Positions 51,399-60,724 of a stretch of 64,000 nt of DNA are shown here, in pieces. This DNA comes from Lachnospiraceae bacterium. GTDB taxonomy: Bacteria > Bacillota > Clostridia > Lachnospirales > Lachnospiraceae. The position numbers and the translations under genes were made by a program. Location: assembly GCA_017437065.1 (NCBI GenBank), contig JAFSBX010000076.1, positions 24,466 through 88,465 of the forward strand, given 5' to 3'. Positions within the stretch are counted from its first letter, which is position 1. Each line of letters opens with the position of its first letter. The notes below the pieces were generated by a model that searched no databases, was not told the origin of the DNA, and saw nothing but the letters and a program-made list of their open reading frames with translations.

Positions 51399-52766
51399 AA
51401 AAAAGGAAAGGTTTATGAGGGTGTTGTGGAAAGAGTAGACTTTCCGAACAAGGGAATTGTTAAAACAGAAGAGGGAATTTGTGTTGTGAAAAATGCTCTT
51501 CCGGGACAGAAAGTGTCTTTTGGTGTCAATAAAGTAAGAAAGGGAAAAGCAGAGGGAAGATTATTAGAAATATTGGAAAAATCTGCATTGGAAACAGAAA
51601 GTCCCTGCCCGCACTTTGGAACATGTGGCGGATGTACTTACATTTCACTTCCCTATGAAGAACAGCTTAAAATAAAAGAGGAACAGGTGAAAAAACTGTT
51701 GGATTCCGTACTTTGCAGACAGGAGAAAGGCTATGTGTTTGAAGGGATTAAAGCCAGCCCGAAACCATATGAGTATAGAAATAAAATGGAATTTTCTTTT
51801 GGAGATGAAGTAAAGGATGGACCGCTTTCTTTAGGGATGCATAAAAGAGGCAGTTTTTATGACATTGTGACAGTATCGGATTGTCGTATCGTAGATGAGG
51901 ACTATCGGAAAATATTAAACGAAACATTGGAGTATTTTAAAGAAAGAGACACCTCTTTTTATCATCGTCTTCGTCATGAAGGTTATTTGCGTCATTTACT
52001 TGTAAGAAAAGCAGTGAAAACGGGAGAAATTCTGATTGCACTTGTGACGACGACACAGGAAAGCACGGACTTGACCGACTGGGTCAATATGCTTTTGAGT
52101 TTGAAATTGGATGGAAAAATTGTGGGAATTTTACATACAAAAAATGATTCGGTTGCTGATGTAGTAAAAAGTGATGAAACCGTTATTTTGTATGGACAGG
52201 ATTATTTTTATGAGGAACTTTTAGGGCTGAAGTTCAAAATTTCACAGTTTTCCTTTTTTCAGACCAACAGTCTCGGTGCGGAAGTGCTTTATAATACGGC
52301 AAGAGAATATATTGGGGAGCTTGGTGACAGGGAAAAAGTAGTGTTTGACTTATATAGTGGAACAGGAACAATTGCACAGCTGATGGCACCGGTAGCGAAG
52401 AAGGTTATCGGAGTGGAAATCGTAGAAGAAGCAGTGGAGGCAGCTAAGAAAAATGCTGCATTGAATGGGCTTTCCAACTGTGAATTTATTGCAGGTGATG
52501 TATTAAAGGTATTGGATGATATTGAGGAAAAGCCGGATATGATTATTTTAGATCCGCCCCGTGATGGTATTCATCCGAAGGCATTGCCGAAGATTATTCA
52601 TTACGGAGTAGACAGGATAGTGTATATTTCCTGTAAGCCGACCAGTCTGGTAAGAGATTTAGAAGTTTTTCTGGAAAATGGATATATGGTGGAAAGAGCC
52701 GTGGCAGTGGATCAGTTTCCTTGGACTGCTAATTGTGAAACGGTATGCTTATTGTCGAAAATCTAA
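51396..52766 (+). CDS. 23S rRNA (uracil-C5)-methyltransferase, RlmD/TrmA family
   Basis: 456 residues from the ATG at 51396, chosen by the leader shared with three other genes; an ATG at 51384 would add 4 residues. An N-terminal TRAM beta-barrel (KVYEGVVERVDFPNKGIVKT), iron-sulfur Cys C71, C77 and C80 in CPHFGTCGGC with a fourth in SDCRIVDE, SAM site FDLYSGTGTIAQLMA, LDPPRDG and catalytic Cys in ISCKPTSLVRDL. Methylates uridine in rRNA; the exact site (747, 1939 or both) is not predictable. Confidence 0.92.
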   Translation: MKKGKVYEGVVERVDFPNKGIVKTEEGICVVKNALPGQKVSFGVNKVRKGKAEGRLLEILEKSALETESPCPHFGTCGGCTYISLPYEEQLKIKEEQVKKLLDSVLCRQEKGYVFEGIKASPKPYEYRNKMEFSFGDEVKDGPLSLGMHKRGSFYDIVTVSDCRIVDEDYRKILNETLEYFKERDTSFYHRLRHEGYLRHLLVRKAVKTGEILIALVTTTQESTDLTDWVNMLLSLKLDGKIVGILHTKNDSVADVVKSDETVILYGQDYFYEELLGLKFKISQFSFFQTNSLGAEVLYNTAREYIGELGDREKVVFDLYSGTGTIAQLMAPVAKKVIGVEIVEEAVEAAKKNAALNGLSNCEFIAGDVLKVLDDIEEKPDMIILDPPRDGIHPKALPKIIHYGVDRIVYISCKPTSLVRDLEVFLENGYMVERAVAVDQFPWTANCETVCLLSKI

Positions 52767-52791
52767 ACTTTATAAAAATTTAGATTTTTTT
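52758..52791 (+). terminator. Terminator overlapping the stop of the methyltransferase
   Basis: AAAATCTAAA pairs with TTTAGATTTT across an 11-nt loop, followed by further T residues. Confidence 0.75.
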
Positions 52792-52958
52792 CGTAAAGTG
52801 CTGTTTGAACAAAATAGTGTTACTTTGGTATTGGAAATGGCTAAAAATAATGAGAATAGAGAACGGATGAGCAATAAAATTTTATGGGATAAAAAGTTTT
52901 ATTGTGGTAAAATAATTAAATGGAATATAAACTAAAGAAGAATTAAGGGGGACAGAAG

Positions 52959-55052
52959 ATGGAATATAGTGAAGAATACTTTGCGAAAAGTGCAAACAAA
53001 AAAGCAATGGGAATGTGGGCTCTGGCCGGCGTAGTTCTTTCGTTGGCGTATGTTCTTGAACTGGTAAAAGGGACACGTACCATCACTTATTTTTGTGCAT
53101 TTCTGGCAATGTGCTGGATACCGTTTTTTATCGGTTTGGTGGTATTGAAAGTGAAAGGAATGGGTGTATCGTATTATAAAGACATTATTGCTTATGGATA
53201 CGGATTCTTTTATGCATTTGTAATGCTTACAACCAACAATGCACTTGCAGTTATGTATGTTCTGCCGATGAGCAGTATGTTAGTTTTATATAAGAATCGT
53301 AATTTAATGTTACGTGTTGGCTTTGCAAATATGCTTGTAGTGGGTATTTCTGTGGTAAGTGGCTGTATGTCGGGAAGAAATACCGCGAATGACATTGCAA
53401 CGTATGAAATACAGTTTATCGCGGTTCTCCTTTGCTATGTCGGATACATTCTTTCCATAAATCACTTACATAATTCAGATGGTGCGATGTTAGATTCCGT
53501 AAAAGGAAATCTGAAAAAAGTAACTACTACCATTGAACAGGTAAAGGAAGCAAGTACGGCAGTAGTAGATGGTGTAACGGTAGTAAGAGAGTTAGCAGAA
53601 GAAAATAAAGAAGATGCCGGACACGTAGTAGACAGTATGGAAGAACTGTCCGGAAATAATGAGATTCTCAATCAGAAAGTAGAGTCTTCCATGGAAATGA
53701 CAGAGGATATTGACAGTCAGGTAGCAAATATTGCAGAACTTACAGACAGAATTGTTACAATTATTGACAAGTCGGTAACACACGCTGCAAAAAGTTCTGA
53801 TGAATTGGCGAGTGTTGTAGAATCCACAAATACTATGGCAAAGCTGTCTTCAGAAGTAGAAAAAATTCTGGGTGAATTCAGCAGTCAGTTTGAGATGGTT
53901 AAACAAGAGACAGGTACAATTGAAAGTATTACATCCCAGACAAACCTTCTTGCGTTAAATGCATCTATAGAGGCAGCCAGAGCAGGAGAAGCGGGAAAAG
54001 GATTTGCTGTTGTAGCGGATGAAATCAGAAACTTAAGTATGGGAACACAGAATTCTTCCAACAGTATTATGGAAGCTTTACAGCATCTGGAAAATACATC
54101 AGAGAAAATGACAGAGTCCATTACAACGATTTTGAAATTGATTTATGAAACACTTGAAAAAGTAGAGGATGTAAACACAAGTGTAACGACTATCACAGAA
54201 GACTCTAAACAATTGGGAAGCGAAATTCAGGTAGTAGATAATGCCGTTAAGAAAGTAGAAATCTCCAATAAAAACATGGTGGATAATATGAAGCAGGTAA
54301 AAGATATTATGCTTGCTGTCAATGAAGGAGTAAGAAACTCAGAAGAGACAACGAAGACCATGCTGAGTAAATATGAGGAGACTACACGTAATGTAGTAAA
54401 TATCGAAAATGTAGTAGGCAAGCTGGTTGAAGAATTGGGCGACGGCGGTTTTATGGGTGTGGAAGATATACAGCCGGGAATGAACATTGCTATCGTAGCA
54501 GGTTCAGAAGAATATAAAACAGAAGTTGCAGGTACCTCAGGAGACGGTGTTCTTATACATAGTGCCGGACAGGCAGAGGCATTTATTGGTTCAAGAGGCG
54601 GTAAAGAACGTTATGAGATTCGCGTCATTGTAGATAATGCAATGTATATTTGGGACGATGTAAAAGCTACATCTACAAAGTTGGATGGAGAGGGTGCATA
54701 TAAATTATGGATTAGTGGAAATCCTAAGGTAGTTAACCGTAGAAAATATCCCAGATTTGCAATGTCAAATTATTGTAAAATTTTGATGAAGTCGGATAAT
54801 CGTTCTTATGACGGAAGAATAGTAAACATTAGTGCCGGTGGTTTTGCATTTTCCTGTTCTGCAAATGAATTTGCTGATGCAGTAGGAAAACAGGTTGAAA
54901 TAACGATTCAGGGCTTTGAGCTTTTAGAAGGAGAAGCATTGAAAGGAATTGTTATTCGTTCTACACATGATGGCGGCAGATATATTGTCGGATGTAGAAT
55001 GCCGGAGGATAATATAAAGATACGTGATTATGTAAGTAAAATCATGGGATAA
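52959..55052 (+). CDS. Methyl-accepting chemotaxis protein fused to a C-terminal PilZ domain
   Basis: 697 residues. Six or so membrane helices in residues 15-170 with no sizable external sensor domain; an MCP signalling coiled coil with the tip [20 protein letters not shown] and [13 protein letters not shown]; then, past residue 490, a YcgR-N-like beta domain ([20 protein letters not shown]) and a PilZ domain with RRKYPRF and [10 protein letters not shown], the c-di-GMP-binding RxxxR and (D/N)xSxxG motifs. It should couple c-di-GMP level to the chemotaxis array. It lies a few genes before the flagellar operon. Confidence 0.92.
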   Translation: MEYSEEYFAKSANKKAMGMWALAGVVLSLAYVLELVKGTRTITYFCAFLAMCWIPFFIGLVVLKVKGMGVSYYKDIIAYGYGFFYAFVMLTTNNALAVMYVLPMSSMLVLYKNRNLMLRVGFANMLVVGISVVSGCMSGRNTANDIATYEIQFIAVLLCYVGYILSINHLHNSDGAMLDSVKGNLKKVTTTIEQVKEASTAVVDGVTVVRELAEENKEDAGHVVDSMEELSGNNEILNQKVESSMEMTEDIDSQVANIAELTDRIVTIIDKSVTHAAKSSDELASVVESTNTMAKLSSEVEKILGEFSSQFEMVKQETGTIESITSQTNLLALNASIEAARAGEAGKGFAVVADEIRNLSMGTQNSSNSIMEALQHLENTSEKMTESITTILKLIYETLEKVEDVNTSVTTITEDSKQLGSEIQVVDNAVKKVEISNKNMVDNMKQVKDIMLAVNEGVRNSEETTKTMLSKYEETTRNVVNIENVVGKLVEELGDGGFMGVEDIQPGMNIAIVAGSEEYKTEVAGTSGDGVLIHSAGQAEAFIGSRGGKERYEIRVIVDNAMYIWDDVKATSTKLDGEGAYKLWISGNPKVVNRRKYPRFAMSNYCKILMKSDNRSYDGRIVNISAGGFAFSCSANEFADAVGKQVEITIQGFELLEGEALKGIVIRSTHDGGRYIVGCRMPEDNIKIRDYVSKIMG

Positions 55053-55087
55053 TGATTTTGCAATTGGTTGTACATGGTCTCTTTATG

Positions 55088-55122
55088 TCCGGATATAGCA
55101 TTTATGCTGTATCCGGATTTTT
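55088..55122 (+). terminator. Terminator after the MCP-PilZ gene
   Basis: TCCGGATATAGCA and TGCTGTATCCGGA form a 13-bp stem with one wobble, loop TTTA, then TTTTT. Confidence 0.93.
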
Positions 55123-55155
55123 CGATTACAAAAATACTGTTGGAGGCTGCTGAAT

Positions 55156-55716
55156 ATGGGAATATTTGAACTTTTTTTGTTGGCGGTTGGATTGTCCATG
55201 GATGCTTTTGCTGTATCCATATGTAAAGGATTATCGCTTGGGAAAATTAAAACCGGACACATGTGTATTGCCGGGGCATGGTTTGGAGGGTTTCAGGCAA
55301 TAATGCCTCTTGTTGGTTATTTCTTTGGCAGATTTTTTACAGATGCCATCAATCGGTATGCACATTGGGTTGCTTTTATATTATTGCTTTTTATCGGTGG
55401 GAAGATGATAAAGGAGGCTTTTGAAGAAGAGGAAAATGTAGATGGTTCTATGTCTGTAAAATCGATGTTTCTGCTTGCTGTTGCAACCAGTATTGATGCA
55501 TTGGCGGTAGGAGTGACATTTGCTTTTTTGAAAGTAGACATTGTACCGGCAGTCAGTTTTATTGGAGGGATAACATTTGTTTGTTCTGCAGTAGGAGTGA
55601 AAATTGGAAGCATATTTGGTGTAAAGTATAAATCAAAAGCTGAATTGTGCGGTGGTGTTGTATTAATTGTAATAGGTTTAAAAATTTTACTTGAAGGCTT
55701 AGGAATAATTGGATAG
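55156..55716 (+). CDS. mntP: Manganese efflux pump MntP
   Basis: 186 residues, six membrane helices. LFLLAVGLSMDAFAVSICKG and LLAVATSIDALAVGVTFAFL are the two inverted-repeat helices with the metal-coordinating Asp residues of the MntP family. Exports Mn2+. No yybP-ykoY manganese riboswitch fits in the short 34-bp space after the preceding terminator. TTGGAGG precedes the ATG. Confidence 0.95.
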   Translation: MGIFELFLLAVGLSMDAFAVSICKGLSLGKIKTGHMCIAGAWFGGFQAIMPLVGYFFGRFFTDAINRYAHWVAFILLLFIGGKMIKEAFEEEENVDGSMSVKSMFLLAVATSIDALAVGVTFAFLKVDIVPAVSFIGGITFVCSAVGVKIGSIFGVKYKSKAELCGGVVLIVIGLKILLEGLGIIG

Positions 55717-55787
55717 ATAAAAACACTATTGGAATAAAATCCCTTTCTTGTCCATATACTGTATTAGTCAATAAAAAGGAGGTCAAT

Positions 55788-56006
55788 ATGGCAAGAGGAC
55801 AGAAAAAATCCATAGAAGAAAAAATCGCAGCAAAAGAGGAAGTAATTTCTGCATTGGAAATACGATTAAAAAAAGAGAGAGAAGAATTACAGGAGATGTA
55901 TGAGGAAAAAAGACAGAGAGAACTGTCATCCTTAAATGAACTCATGGAAGAAAACGGACTGGATATAGATTCAGTTAGGAACCTGATTCTTCAAAGCGTG
56001 GGCTAG
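55788..56006 (+). CDS. Small coiled-coil protein
   Basis: 72 residues with AAGGAGG upstream. Almost wholly helical: KKSIEEKIAAKEEVISALEI, a basic-acidic heptad stretch, then SLNELMEENGLDIDSVRNLI. No family name is certain; similar short ErpK-like or FliJ-like coiled coils occur in Lachnospiraceae. The stop codon lies in the stem of a terminator, so it is separate from topA. Confidence 0.65.
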   Translation: MARGQKKSIEEKIAAKEEVISALEIRLKKEREELQEMYEEKRQRELSSLNELMEENGLDIDSVRNLILQSVG

Positions 56007-56031
56007 CAATGTTTTATTGCAGCCCTTTTTT
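56000..56031 (+). terminator. Terminator after the small coiled-coil gene
   Basis: GGGCT and GCAAT pair with ATTGC and AGCCC with a single bulged A, then TTTTTT. Confidence 0.88.
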
Positions 56032-56149
56032 GAAATAAAAAATAATATTACTTGCCACGAACGCGAGAATGGTGTATAGTGATTCACGATTGTTATTCGT
56101 TTATGAAAATACAGTGAATGGTAAAAAATACGAACAGGGGAAAACGTAT

Positions 56150-58237
56150 ATGGCGAAATATTTAGTGATTGTGGAATCACCTGCAAAAGTGAAGACAATT
56201 CAAAAATTTTTAGGATCAAATTATCAGGTTGCGGCAAGTAACGGACATGTTAGGGATATGCCGAAGAGCCGAATGGGAATTGATTTTGAAAATGATTATG
56301 AACCCAAATATATTACAATTCGAGGAAAAGGGGATATCCTGGCGAATCTTCGTAAGGAAGTAAAAAAAGCAGAGAAAATATATCTCGCAACTGACCCCGA
56401 CCGTGAAGGAGAAGCAATTTCATGGCATCTGTATGAAGCGCTTAAACTGAAAGAGAAAAAAGTTTATCGAATAACTTTTAATGAAATTACTAAAAATGCA
56501 GTAAAAGAGTCTTTAAAAAATGCAAGAGAAATAAATATGGATTTAGTAGATGCACAACAGGCACGACGTATGCTCGACCGCATGGTAGGATATCGTATTT
56601 CCCCGCTTTTATGGGCAAAGGTAAAAAGGGGATTAAGTGCCGGAAGAGTACAATCAGTGGCATTACGAATCATCTGCGACAGAGAAGAAGAAATCAATGC
56701 CTTTATTCCGGAGGAATACTGGACTTTGGAAGCAGAATTTAGTATTCCGGGAGAAAAGAAACCGCTACTTGCAAAATATTATGGAACCACAGAAGAAAAA
56801 GCGGCAATTTCTTCAGCAGAGCAGATAGAAGAAATAAAAAAAGCATTGGACGGAGCTGAATATAAGGTGACGGATGTAAAGAAGGGTGAGAGAACCAAAA
56901 AGGCACCACTTCCGTTTACAACGTCTACTTTACAGCAGGAAGCCAGCAAAGTGTTGAATTTTTCTACACAGAAGACAATGCGTCTTGCACAGCAGCTTTA
57001 TGAAGGTGTTGAAATAAAAGGACAGGGAACCGTGGGTATTATTACATACCTGCGTACAGATTCTACCCGTGTATCGGAAGAAGCAGAAAATGCAGCAAGA
57101 GTGTATATTGAAGAAAATTACGACAGTCGTTATGCGGCGGAAAAAACAATAGATAAAAAAGCCGGTCAGAAGATACAGGATGCGCATGAAGCAATCCGCC
57201 CCACAGATGTGTCGAGAATTCCTTTGGAAATCAAAGAATCATTATCAAGAGATCAGTTCAGACTGTATCAGTTAATATGGAAGCGCTTTTTGGCAAGCCG
57301 TATGACACCGGCGATATATGAAACGACTTCCGTAAAGATTGACGCCAATGGACAACGTTTTACGGTGGCGGCTTCAAAAATATCTTTTGACGGTTTTATG
57401 AGTGTTTATACGCAGGATGAAGAAAAGGAAGAAAATAATACTCTTGTGAAAAGTATTGATAAAGATACAAAACTTACATGGAACGAATTTTATGCCAAAC
57501 AGCATTTTACTCAGCCACCGGCGCATTATACGGAGGCTTCGCTGGTAAGGGCGATGGAAGAACTTGGGATTGGACGTCCCAGTACCTATGCACCCACCAT
57601 TACAACTATTCTTGCGAGAAGATATGTAGTAAAAGAAAATAAAAACCTGTATGTAACGGAATTGGGGGAAGTAGTCAATTCTATGATGAAAGAAGCTTTT
57701 CCGGCAATCGTGGATGTGAATTTTACGGCGAATCTGGAAGCGTTGTTGGATGGAGTAGAAGTTGGAAATGTGAAATGGAAGAGTGTGGTTTCTAATTTCT
57801 ATCCTGATTTGGATGAAGCAGTACAAATAGCGGAAAAGGAATTGGAACAGGTTGAAATTGCGGATGAGGTTTCAGATGAAGTGTGTGAAGTGTGCGGCAG
57901 ACAAATGGTAATTAAGTACGGACCACATGGAAGATTTTTGGCATGCCCCGGATTTCCGGATTGCAGAAATACAAAACCTTATTTTGAAAAAATTGGAGTT
58001 GCATGTCCGAAATGTGGAAAAGATGTTGTGCTTAAGAAAACCAAAAAAGGACGTAAGTATTATGGGTGCATTGATAATCCGGAATGTGATTTTATGGTTT
58101 GGCAGAAACCTTCAACAACGATGTGTCCAAAATGCGGTTCGGTTATGCTGGAAAAGGGAAATAAGCTGGTTTGTTTTAATGAACAATGCGGAAATGTTAT
58201 AAACAGGCCGGATGAACAAAAGGATATGACAAAATAA
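56150..58237 (+). CDS. topA: DNA topoisomerase I
   Basis: 695 residues from MAKYLVIVESPAKVKTIQKF at 56150 (AGGGG 8 nt upstream). Toprim domain with VIVESPAK and DPDREGEAISWHL, active-site Tyr300 in TYLRTDSTRVS, and three C-terminal C4 zinc ribbons beginning CEVCGRQ, CPKCGKD and CPKCGSV. Relaxes negative supercoils. In B. subtilis topA also lies upstream of codY and flgB, although with four intervening genes. Confidence 0.97.
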   Translation: MAKYLVIVESPAKVKTIQKFLGSNYQVAASNGHVRDMPKSRMGIDFENDYEPKYITIRGKGDILANLRKEVKKAEKIYLATDPDREGEAISWHLYEALKLKEKKVYRITFNEITKNAVKESLKNAREINMDLVDAQQARRMLDRMVGYRISPLLWAKVKRGLSAGRVQSVALRIICDREEEINAFIPEEYWTLEAEFSIPGEKKPLLAKYYGTTEEKAAISSAEQIEEIKKALDGAEYKVTDVKKGERTKKAPLPFTTSTLQQEASKVLNFSTQKTMRLAQQLYEGVEIKGQGTVGIITYLRTDSTRVSEEAENAARVYIEENYDSRYAAEKTIDKKAGQKIQDAHEAIRPTDVSRIPLEIKESLSRDQFRLYQLIWKRFLASRMTPAIYETTSVKIDANGQRFTVAASKISFDGFMSVYTQDEEKEENNTLVKSIDKDTKLTWNEFYAKQHFTQPPAHYTEASLVRAMEELGIGRPSTYAPTITTILARRYVVKENKNLYVTELGEVVNSMMKEAFPAIVDVNFTANLEALLDGVEVGNVKWKSVVSNFYPDLDEAVQIAEKELEQVEIADEVSDEVCEVCGRQMVIKYGPHGRFLACPGFPDCRNTKPYFEKIGVACPKCGKDVVLKKTKKGRKYYGCIDNPECDFMVWQKPSTTMCPKCGSVMLEKGNKLVCFNEQCGNVINRPDEQKDMTK

Positions 58238-58361
58238 ATTTAAATGAGAAGAAATTAGTGCCAAAACGCGCCAATTTCTTCTTTTATTTTGCTATTGGTT
58301 GATAATAGTATGTTTTGGTGTGGAAAACGGAATAATTGTTAAAATATATAAAAGAAATGTG

Positions 58362-58376
58362 AAAAATCAGAAAATT
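58362..58376. promoter_or_regulatory. Candidate CodY box upstream of codY
   Basis: AAAAATCAGAAAATT matches the CodY consensus AATTTTCWGAAAATT at 12 of 15 positions, 12 bp before the -35 box of codY. It suggests autoregulation; such AT-rich matches occur by chance. Confidence 0.4.
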
Positions 58377-58388
58377 TCTAAAATATGA

Positions 58389-58417
58389 TTGAAAAGTTCC
58401 TGTAGTTGTGCTATGCT
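58389..58417 (+). promoter_or_regulatory. Predicted codY promoter
   Basis: TTGAAA at 58389-58394 and TATGCT at 58412-58417, spacer 17 bp. Confidence 0.6.
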
Positions 58418-58501
58418 AACAATAATATATTCGTGGTAGTGAATGATTTGTATGAAAACGAATCCTTATGAAAATAAGGACCATGAAAGTGAGGGTACAA
58501 A

Positions 58502-59290
58502 ATGAGTAGTGTACAACTTTTGGACAAGACAAGAAAGATTGGAAAACTGTTGCATAACAACAATTCGAGTAAGGTGGTTTTTAATGATATTTGTAAGGTT
58601 ATGCGTGAAATCCTGGCATCCAATATACTGGTAATCAGTAAAAAAGGAAAAGTGCTGGGGGTAGGAAAATCAGAAGGAATTCCATCTATTCATGAATTGC
58701 TTGTGGATGAAAAGGTAGGCGGTTTTGTAGACAATATGTTAAATGAAAGATTACTGGGTGTTTTGTCTACAAAAGAAAACGTAAATTTGGAAACACTGGG
58801 ATTTGAAAATACGGATGTAAGAAAATTCCAGGCTATTATTACACCGATAGAGATTGCGGGAGAAAGACTGGGAACGTTGTTTATCTATAAATGTGATGAA
58901 CAATATGATATTGACGATATTATTCTGAGTGAGTATGGTACAACTGTGGTGGGCTTGGAAATGTTACGTGCAGTTAATGAAGAAAGTGCGGAAGAAAATC
59001 GGAAGGTTGCGGTTGTAAAATCCGCAATCAGTACGCTTTCTTTTTCGGAGCTGGAAGCAATTACTCATATATTTGATGAATTAAATGGCATGGAAGGTAT
59101 TCTGGTTGCAAGTAAAATTGCGGACAGAGTGGGAATTACACGTTCTGTCATAGTAAATGCACTCAGAAAATTTGAAAGTGCAGGTGTTATTGAGTCACGG
59201 TCTTCCGGTATGAAAGGAACTTATATTAAAGTTTTGAACGATGTTGTGTTTGAAGAAATCGAAAATCTGAAAAAACAGAACGAAATTTAA
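58502..59290 (+). CDS. codY: GTP-sensing global repressor CodY
   Basis: 262 residues, normal length, GTGAGGG upstream. N-terminal GAF domain (LDKTRKIGKLLHNNNSSKVV, binds branched-chain amino acids) and C-terminal winged helix ILVASKIADRVGITRSVIVN followed by ALRKFESAGVIESRSSGMKG. Represses nutrient-limited genes when GTP and branched-chain amino acids are plentiful. Directly upstream of the flagellar operon but separated from it by a terminator and a new promoter. Confidence 0.97.
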   Translation: MSSVQLLDKTRKIGKLLHNNNSSKVVFNDICKVMREILASNILVISKKGKVLGVGKSEGIPSIHELLVDEKVGGFVDNMLNERLLGVLSTKENVNLETLGFENTDVRKFQAIITPIEIAGERLGTLFIYKCDEQYDIDDIILSEYGTTVVGLEMLRAVNEESAEENRKVAVVKSAISTLSFSELEAITHIFDELNGMEGILVASKIADRVGITRSVIVNALRKFESAGVIESRSSGMKGTYIKVLNDVVFEEIENLKKQNEI

Positions 59291-59304
59291 CGAAATTTTC
59301 TTTG

Positions 59305-59341
59305 AAAAAGCCCTGTTATTCGAGATGACAGGGCTTTTTTT
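59305..59341 (+). terminator. Terminator after codY
   Basis: AAAAAGCCCTGT pairs with ACAGGGCTTTTT, followed by further T. Confidence 0.93.
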
Positions 59342-59373
59342 GAATTGAAATTATGTAATTTATCAAAAAAATC

Positions 59374-59401
59374 TTGTGTTTTTCTACAAATAATTTATAA
59401 T
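59374..59401 (+). promoter_or_regulatory. Predicted promoter of the flagellar operon
   Basis: TTGTGT at 59374-59379 and TATAAT at 59396-59401, spacer 16 bp, sigma-A like. No sigma-28 (TAAA/GCCGATAA) signature seen. Confidence 0.55.
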
Positions 59402-59486
59402 GTAATAAGGTGAATATTTTAGATTAATGTAAATTGATGATTCTATGTCTGAGTATAGGACATGATTGTAATAGGGAGGTTTCAAA

Positions 59487-59876
59487 ATGATTAACAGTAA
59501 TGTGTATGATTACGTTAATGTGTTGGATAAAGCAGCAGATGCTTCATGGATTAGAAATGAAGCGATTTCCAACAATATAGCTAATGCAACTACACCCGGA
59601 TATAAAAGACAGGATGTTGCTTTTGAGTCAGAGCTTGAGAAAGCATTATCCAGTGTGAGATATTCTACAATGGATGATAAAGTTGCAAATCTTTCAACAG
59701 ACAGGCTGCAGCCAAGAACGTATACGGATTATGACAGTTTTTCATACCGTTTGGATGGCAATAACGTAGATATTGAAACAGAAAATGTGATTTTGGCAAA
59801 AAACCAGCTGAAATATGAAGGATTGTTAAAGAGCATTACGCAGGAATTTAAAAATTTGAGAAGTGTGATTAAATAG
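59487..59876 (+). CDS. flgB: Flagellar basal-body rod protein FlgB
   Basis: 129 residues. WIRNEAISNNIANATTPGYKRQDV is the N-terminal rod motif (parts ISNNIANATTPGYKR); the C-terminal helix NVILAKNQLKYEGLLKSIT packs against it. Proximal rod subunit. First gene of the fla/che operon; GGGAGG 8 nt upstream. Confidence 0.97.
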   Translation: MINSNVYDYVNVLDKAADASWIRNEAISNNIANATTPGYKRQDVAFESELEKALSSVRYSTMDDKVANLSTDRLQPRTYTDYDSFSYRLDGNNVDIETENVILAKNQLKYEGLLKSITQEFKNLRSVIK

Positions 59877-59887
59877 GGGGAATATAA

Positions 59888-60334
59888 ATGAGTATGTTTT
59901 CATCTTTTGATATCAATGCGTCAGGTTTAACGGCGCAGAGATTTCGTATGGATACAATTTCAGAGAATGTGGCAAATGCAAATACAACAAGAACGGAAGA
60001 TGGCACACCTTACAGAAGAAAGGTAGTGACTTTTGAACAAAAAGGAGAACAGACATCTTTCAGCAGAGTTTTAAACAAGGCTACAGACCGTTATTCGGGA
60101 CAAGGAGTAAAAGTTAGTGGTGTTTATGAGGATACATGGACGGAAACAAAACTTGTATACGATCCATCACATCCGGATGCAAATGAAAATGGATATGTAG
60201 AGTATCCGAATGTGAACATTATTTCGGAGATGACGAATCTGATTGATGCAAGTCGTGCTTATGAAGCAAACTCGACAGCTTTCACGGCGTCAAAGTCTAT
60301 GGCACTTAAGGGTCTGCAGATGAGCAGTGTTTAA
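59888..60334 (+). CDS. flgC: Flagellar basal-body rod protein FlgC
   Basis: 148 residues. FDINASGLTAQRFRMDTISE then NVANANTTRTEDGTPYRRK at the N-terminus and VNIISEMTNLIDASRAYEAN at the C-terminus are the rod-protein signatures. Proximal rod; 11 bp after flgB. Confidence 0.97.
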   Translation: MSMFSSFDINASGLTAQRFRMDTISENVANANTTRTEDGTPYRRKVVTFEQKGEQTSFSRVLNKATDRYSGQGVKVSGVYEDTWTETKLVYDPSHPDANENGYVEYPNVNIISEMTNLIDASRAYEANSTAFTASKSMALKGLQMSSV

Positions 60335-60379
60335 TTTGGGAGAATTTGAGAGAATTAAGGTTTAAAGGGAGAAGATGAA

Positions 60380-60703
60380 ATGGATATTACATCATTATAT
60401 AGTGTAAGTTCCGATGTGGTGAAGGAAGCGTTGGCGACAGGCACAAACGGTGTTGCCGGTACAAAAACAGAAGCGAGTATGTTTGATTCCATACTGAATG
60501 CGGCGATTGATAACTTGAATACAACAAACAGTTATTTGTCTGATGCAGAGAATGAAGAAATTAAATTTGCGTTAGGAGAGACGGAAAGCTCACATGATTT
60601 GACAATTGCGCTTGAAAAAGCTTCTACAGCTCTTCAATATACTGTTGCGGTAAGAGATAAATTTTTAGAAGCATATAAAGAAATTATGCAGATACAGATT
60701 TAG
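60380..60703 (+). CDS. fliE: Flagellar hook-basal body protein FliE
   Basis: 107 residues. FDSILNAAIDNLNTTNSYLS and SSHDLTIALEKASTALQYTV fit FliE, the link between the MS ring and the rod. GGGAG precedes the ATG at 60380. Confidence 0.93.
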   Translation: MDITSLYSVSSDVVKEALATGTNGVAGTKTEASMFDSILNAAIDNLNTTNSYLSDAENEEIKFALGETESSHDLTIALEKASTALQYTVAVRDKFLEAYKEIMQIQI

Positions 60704-60724
60704 GTAAAGTGAGGAGAGCTACAA

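Noticed and set aside
52767-52958. Short ORF at 52678-52935 on the plus strand
   Set aside because: It mostly overlaps the methyltransferase gene, crosses its terminator, and has no ribosome site or protein-like composition.
55053-55155. yybP-ykoY manganese riboswitch ahead of mntP
   Set aside because: The gap is mostly the terminator of the previous gene; no aptamer sequence is seen.
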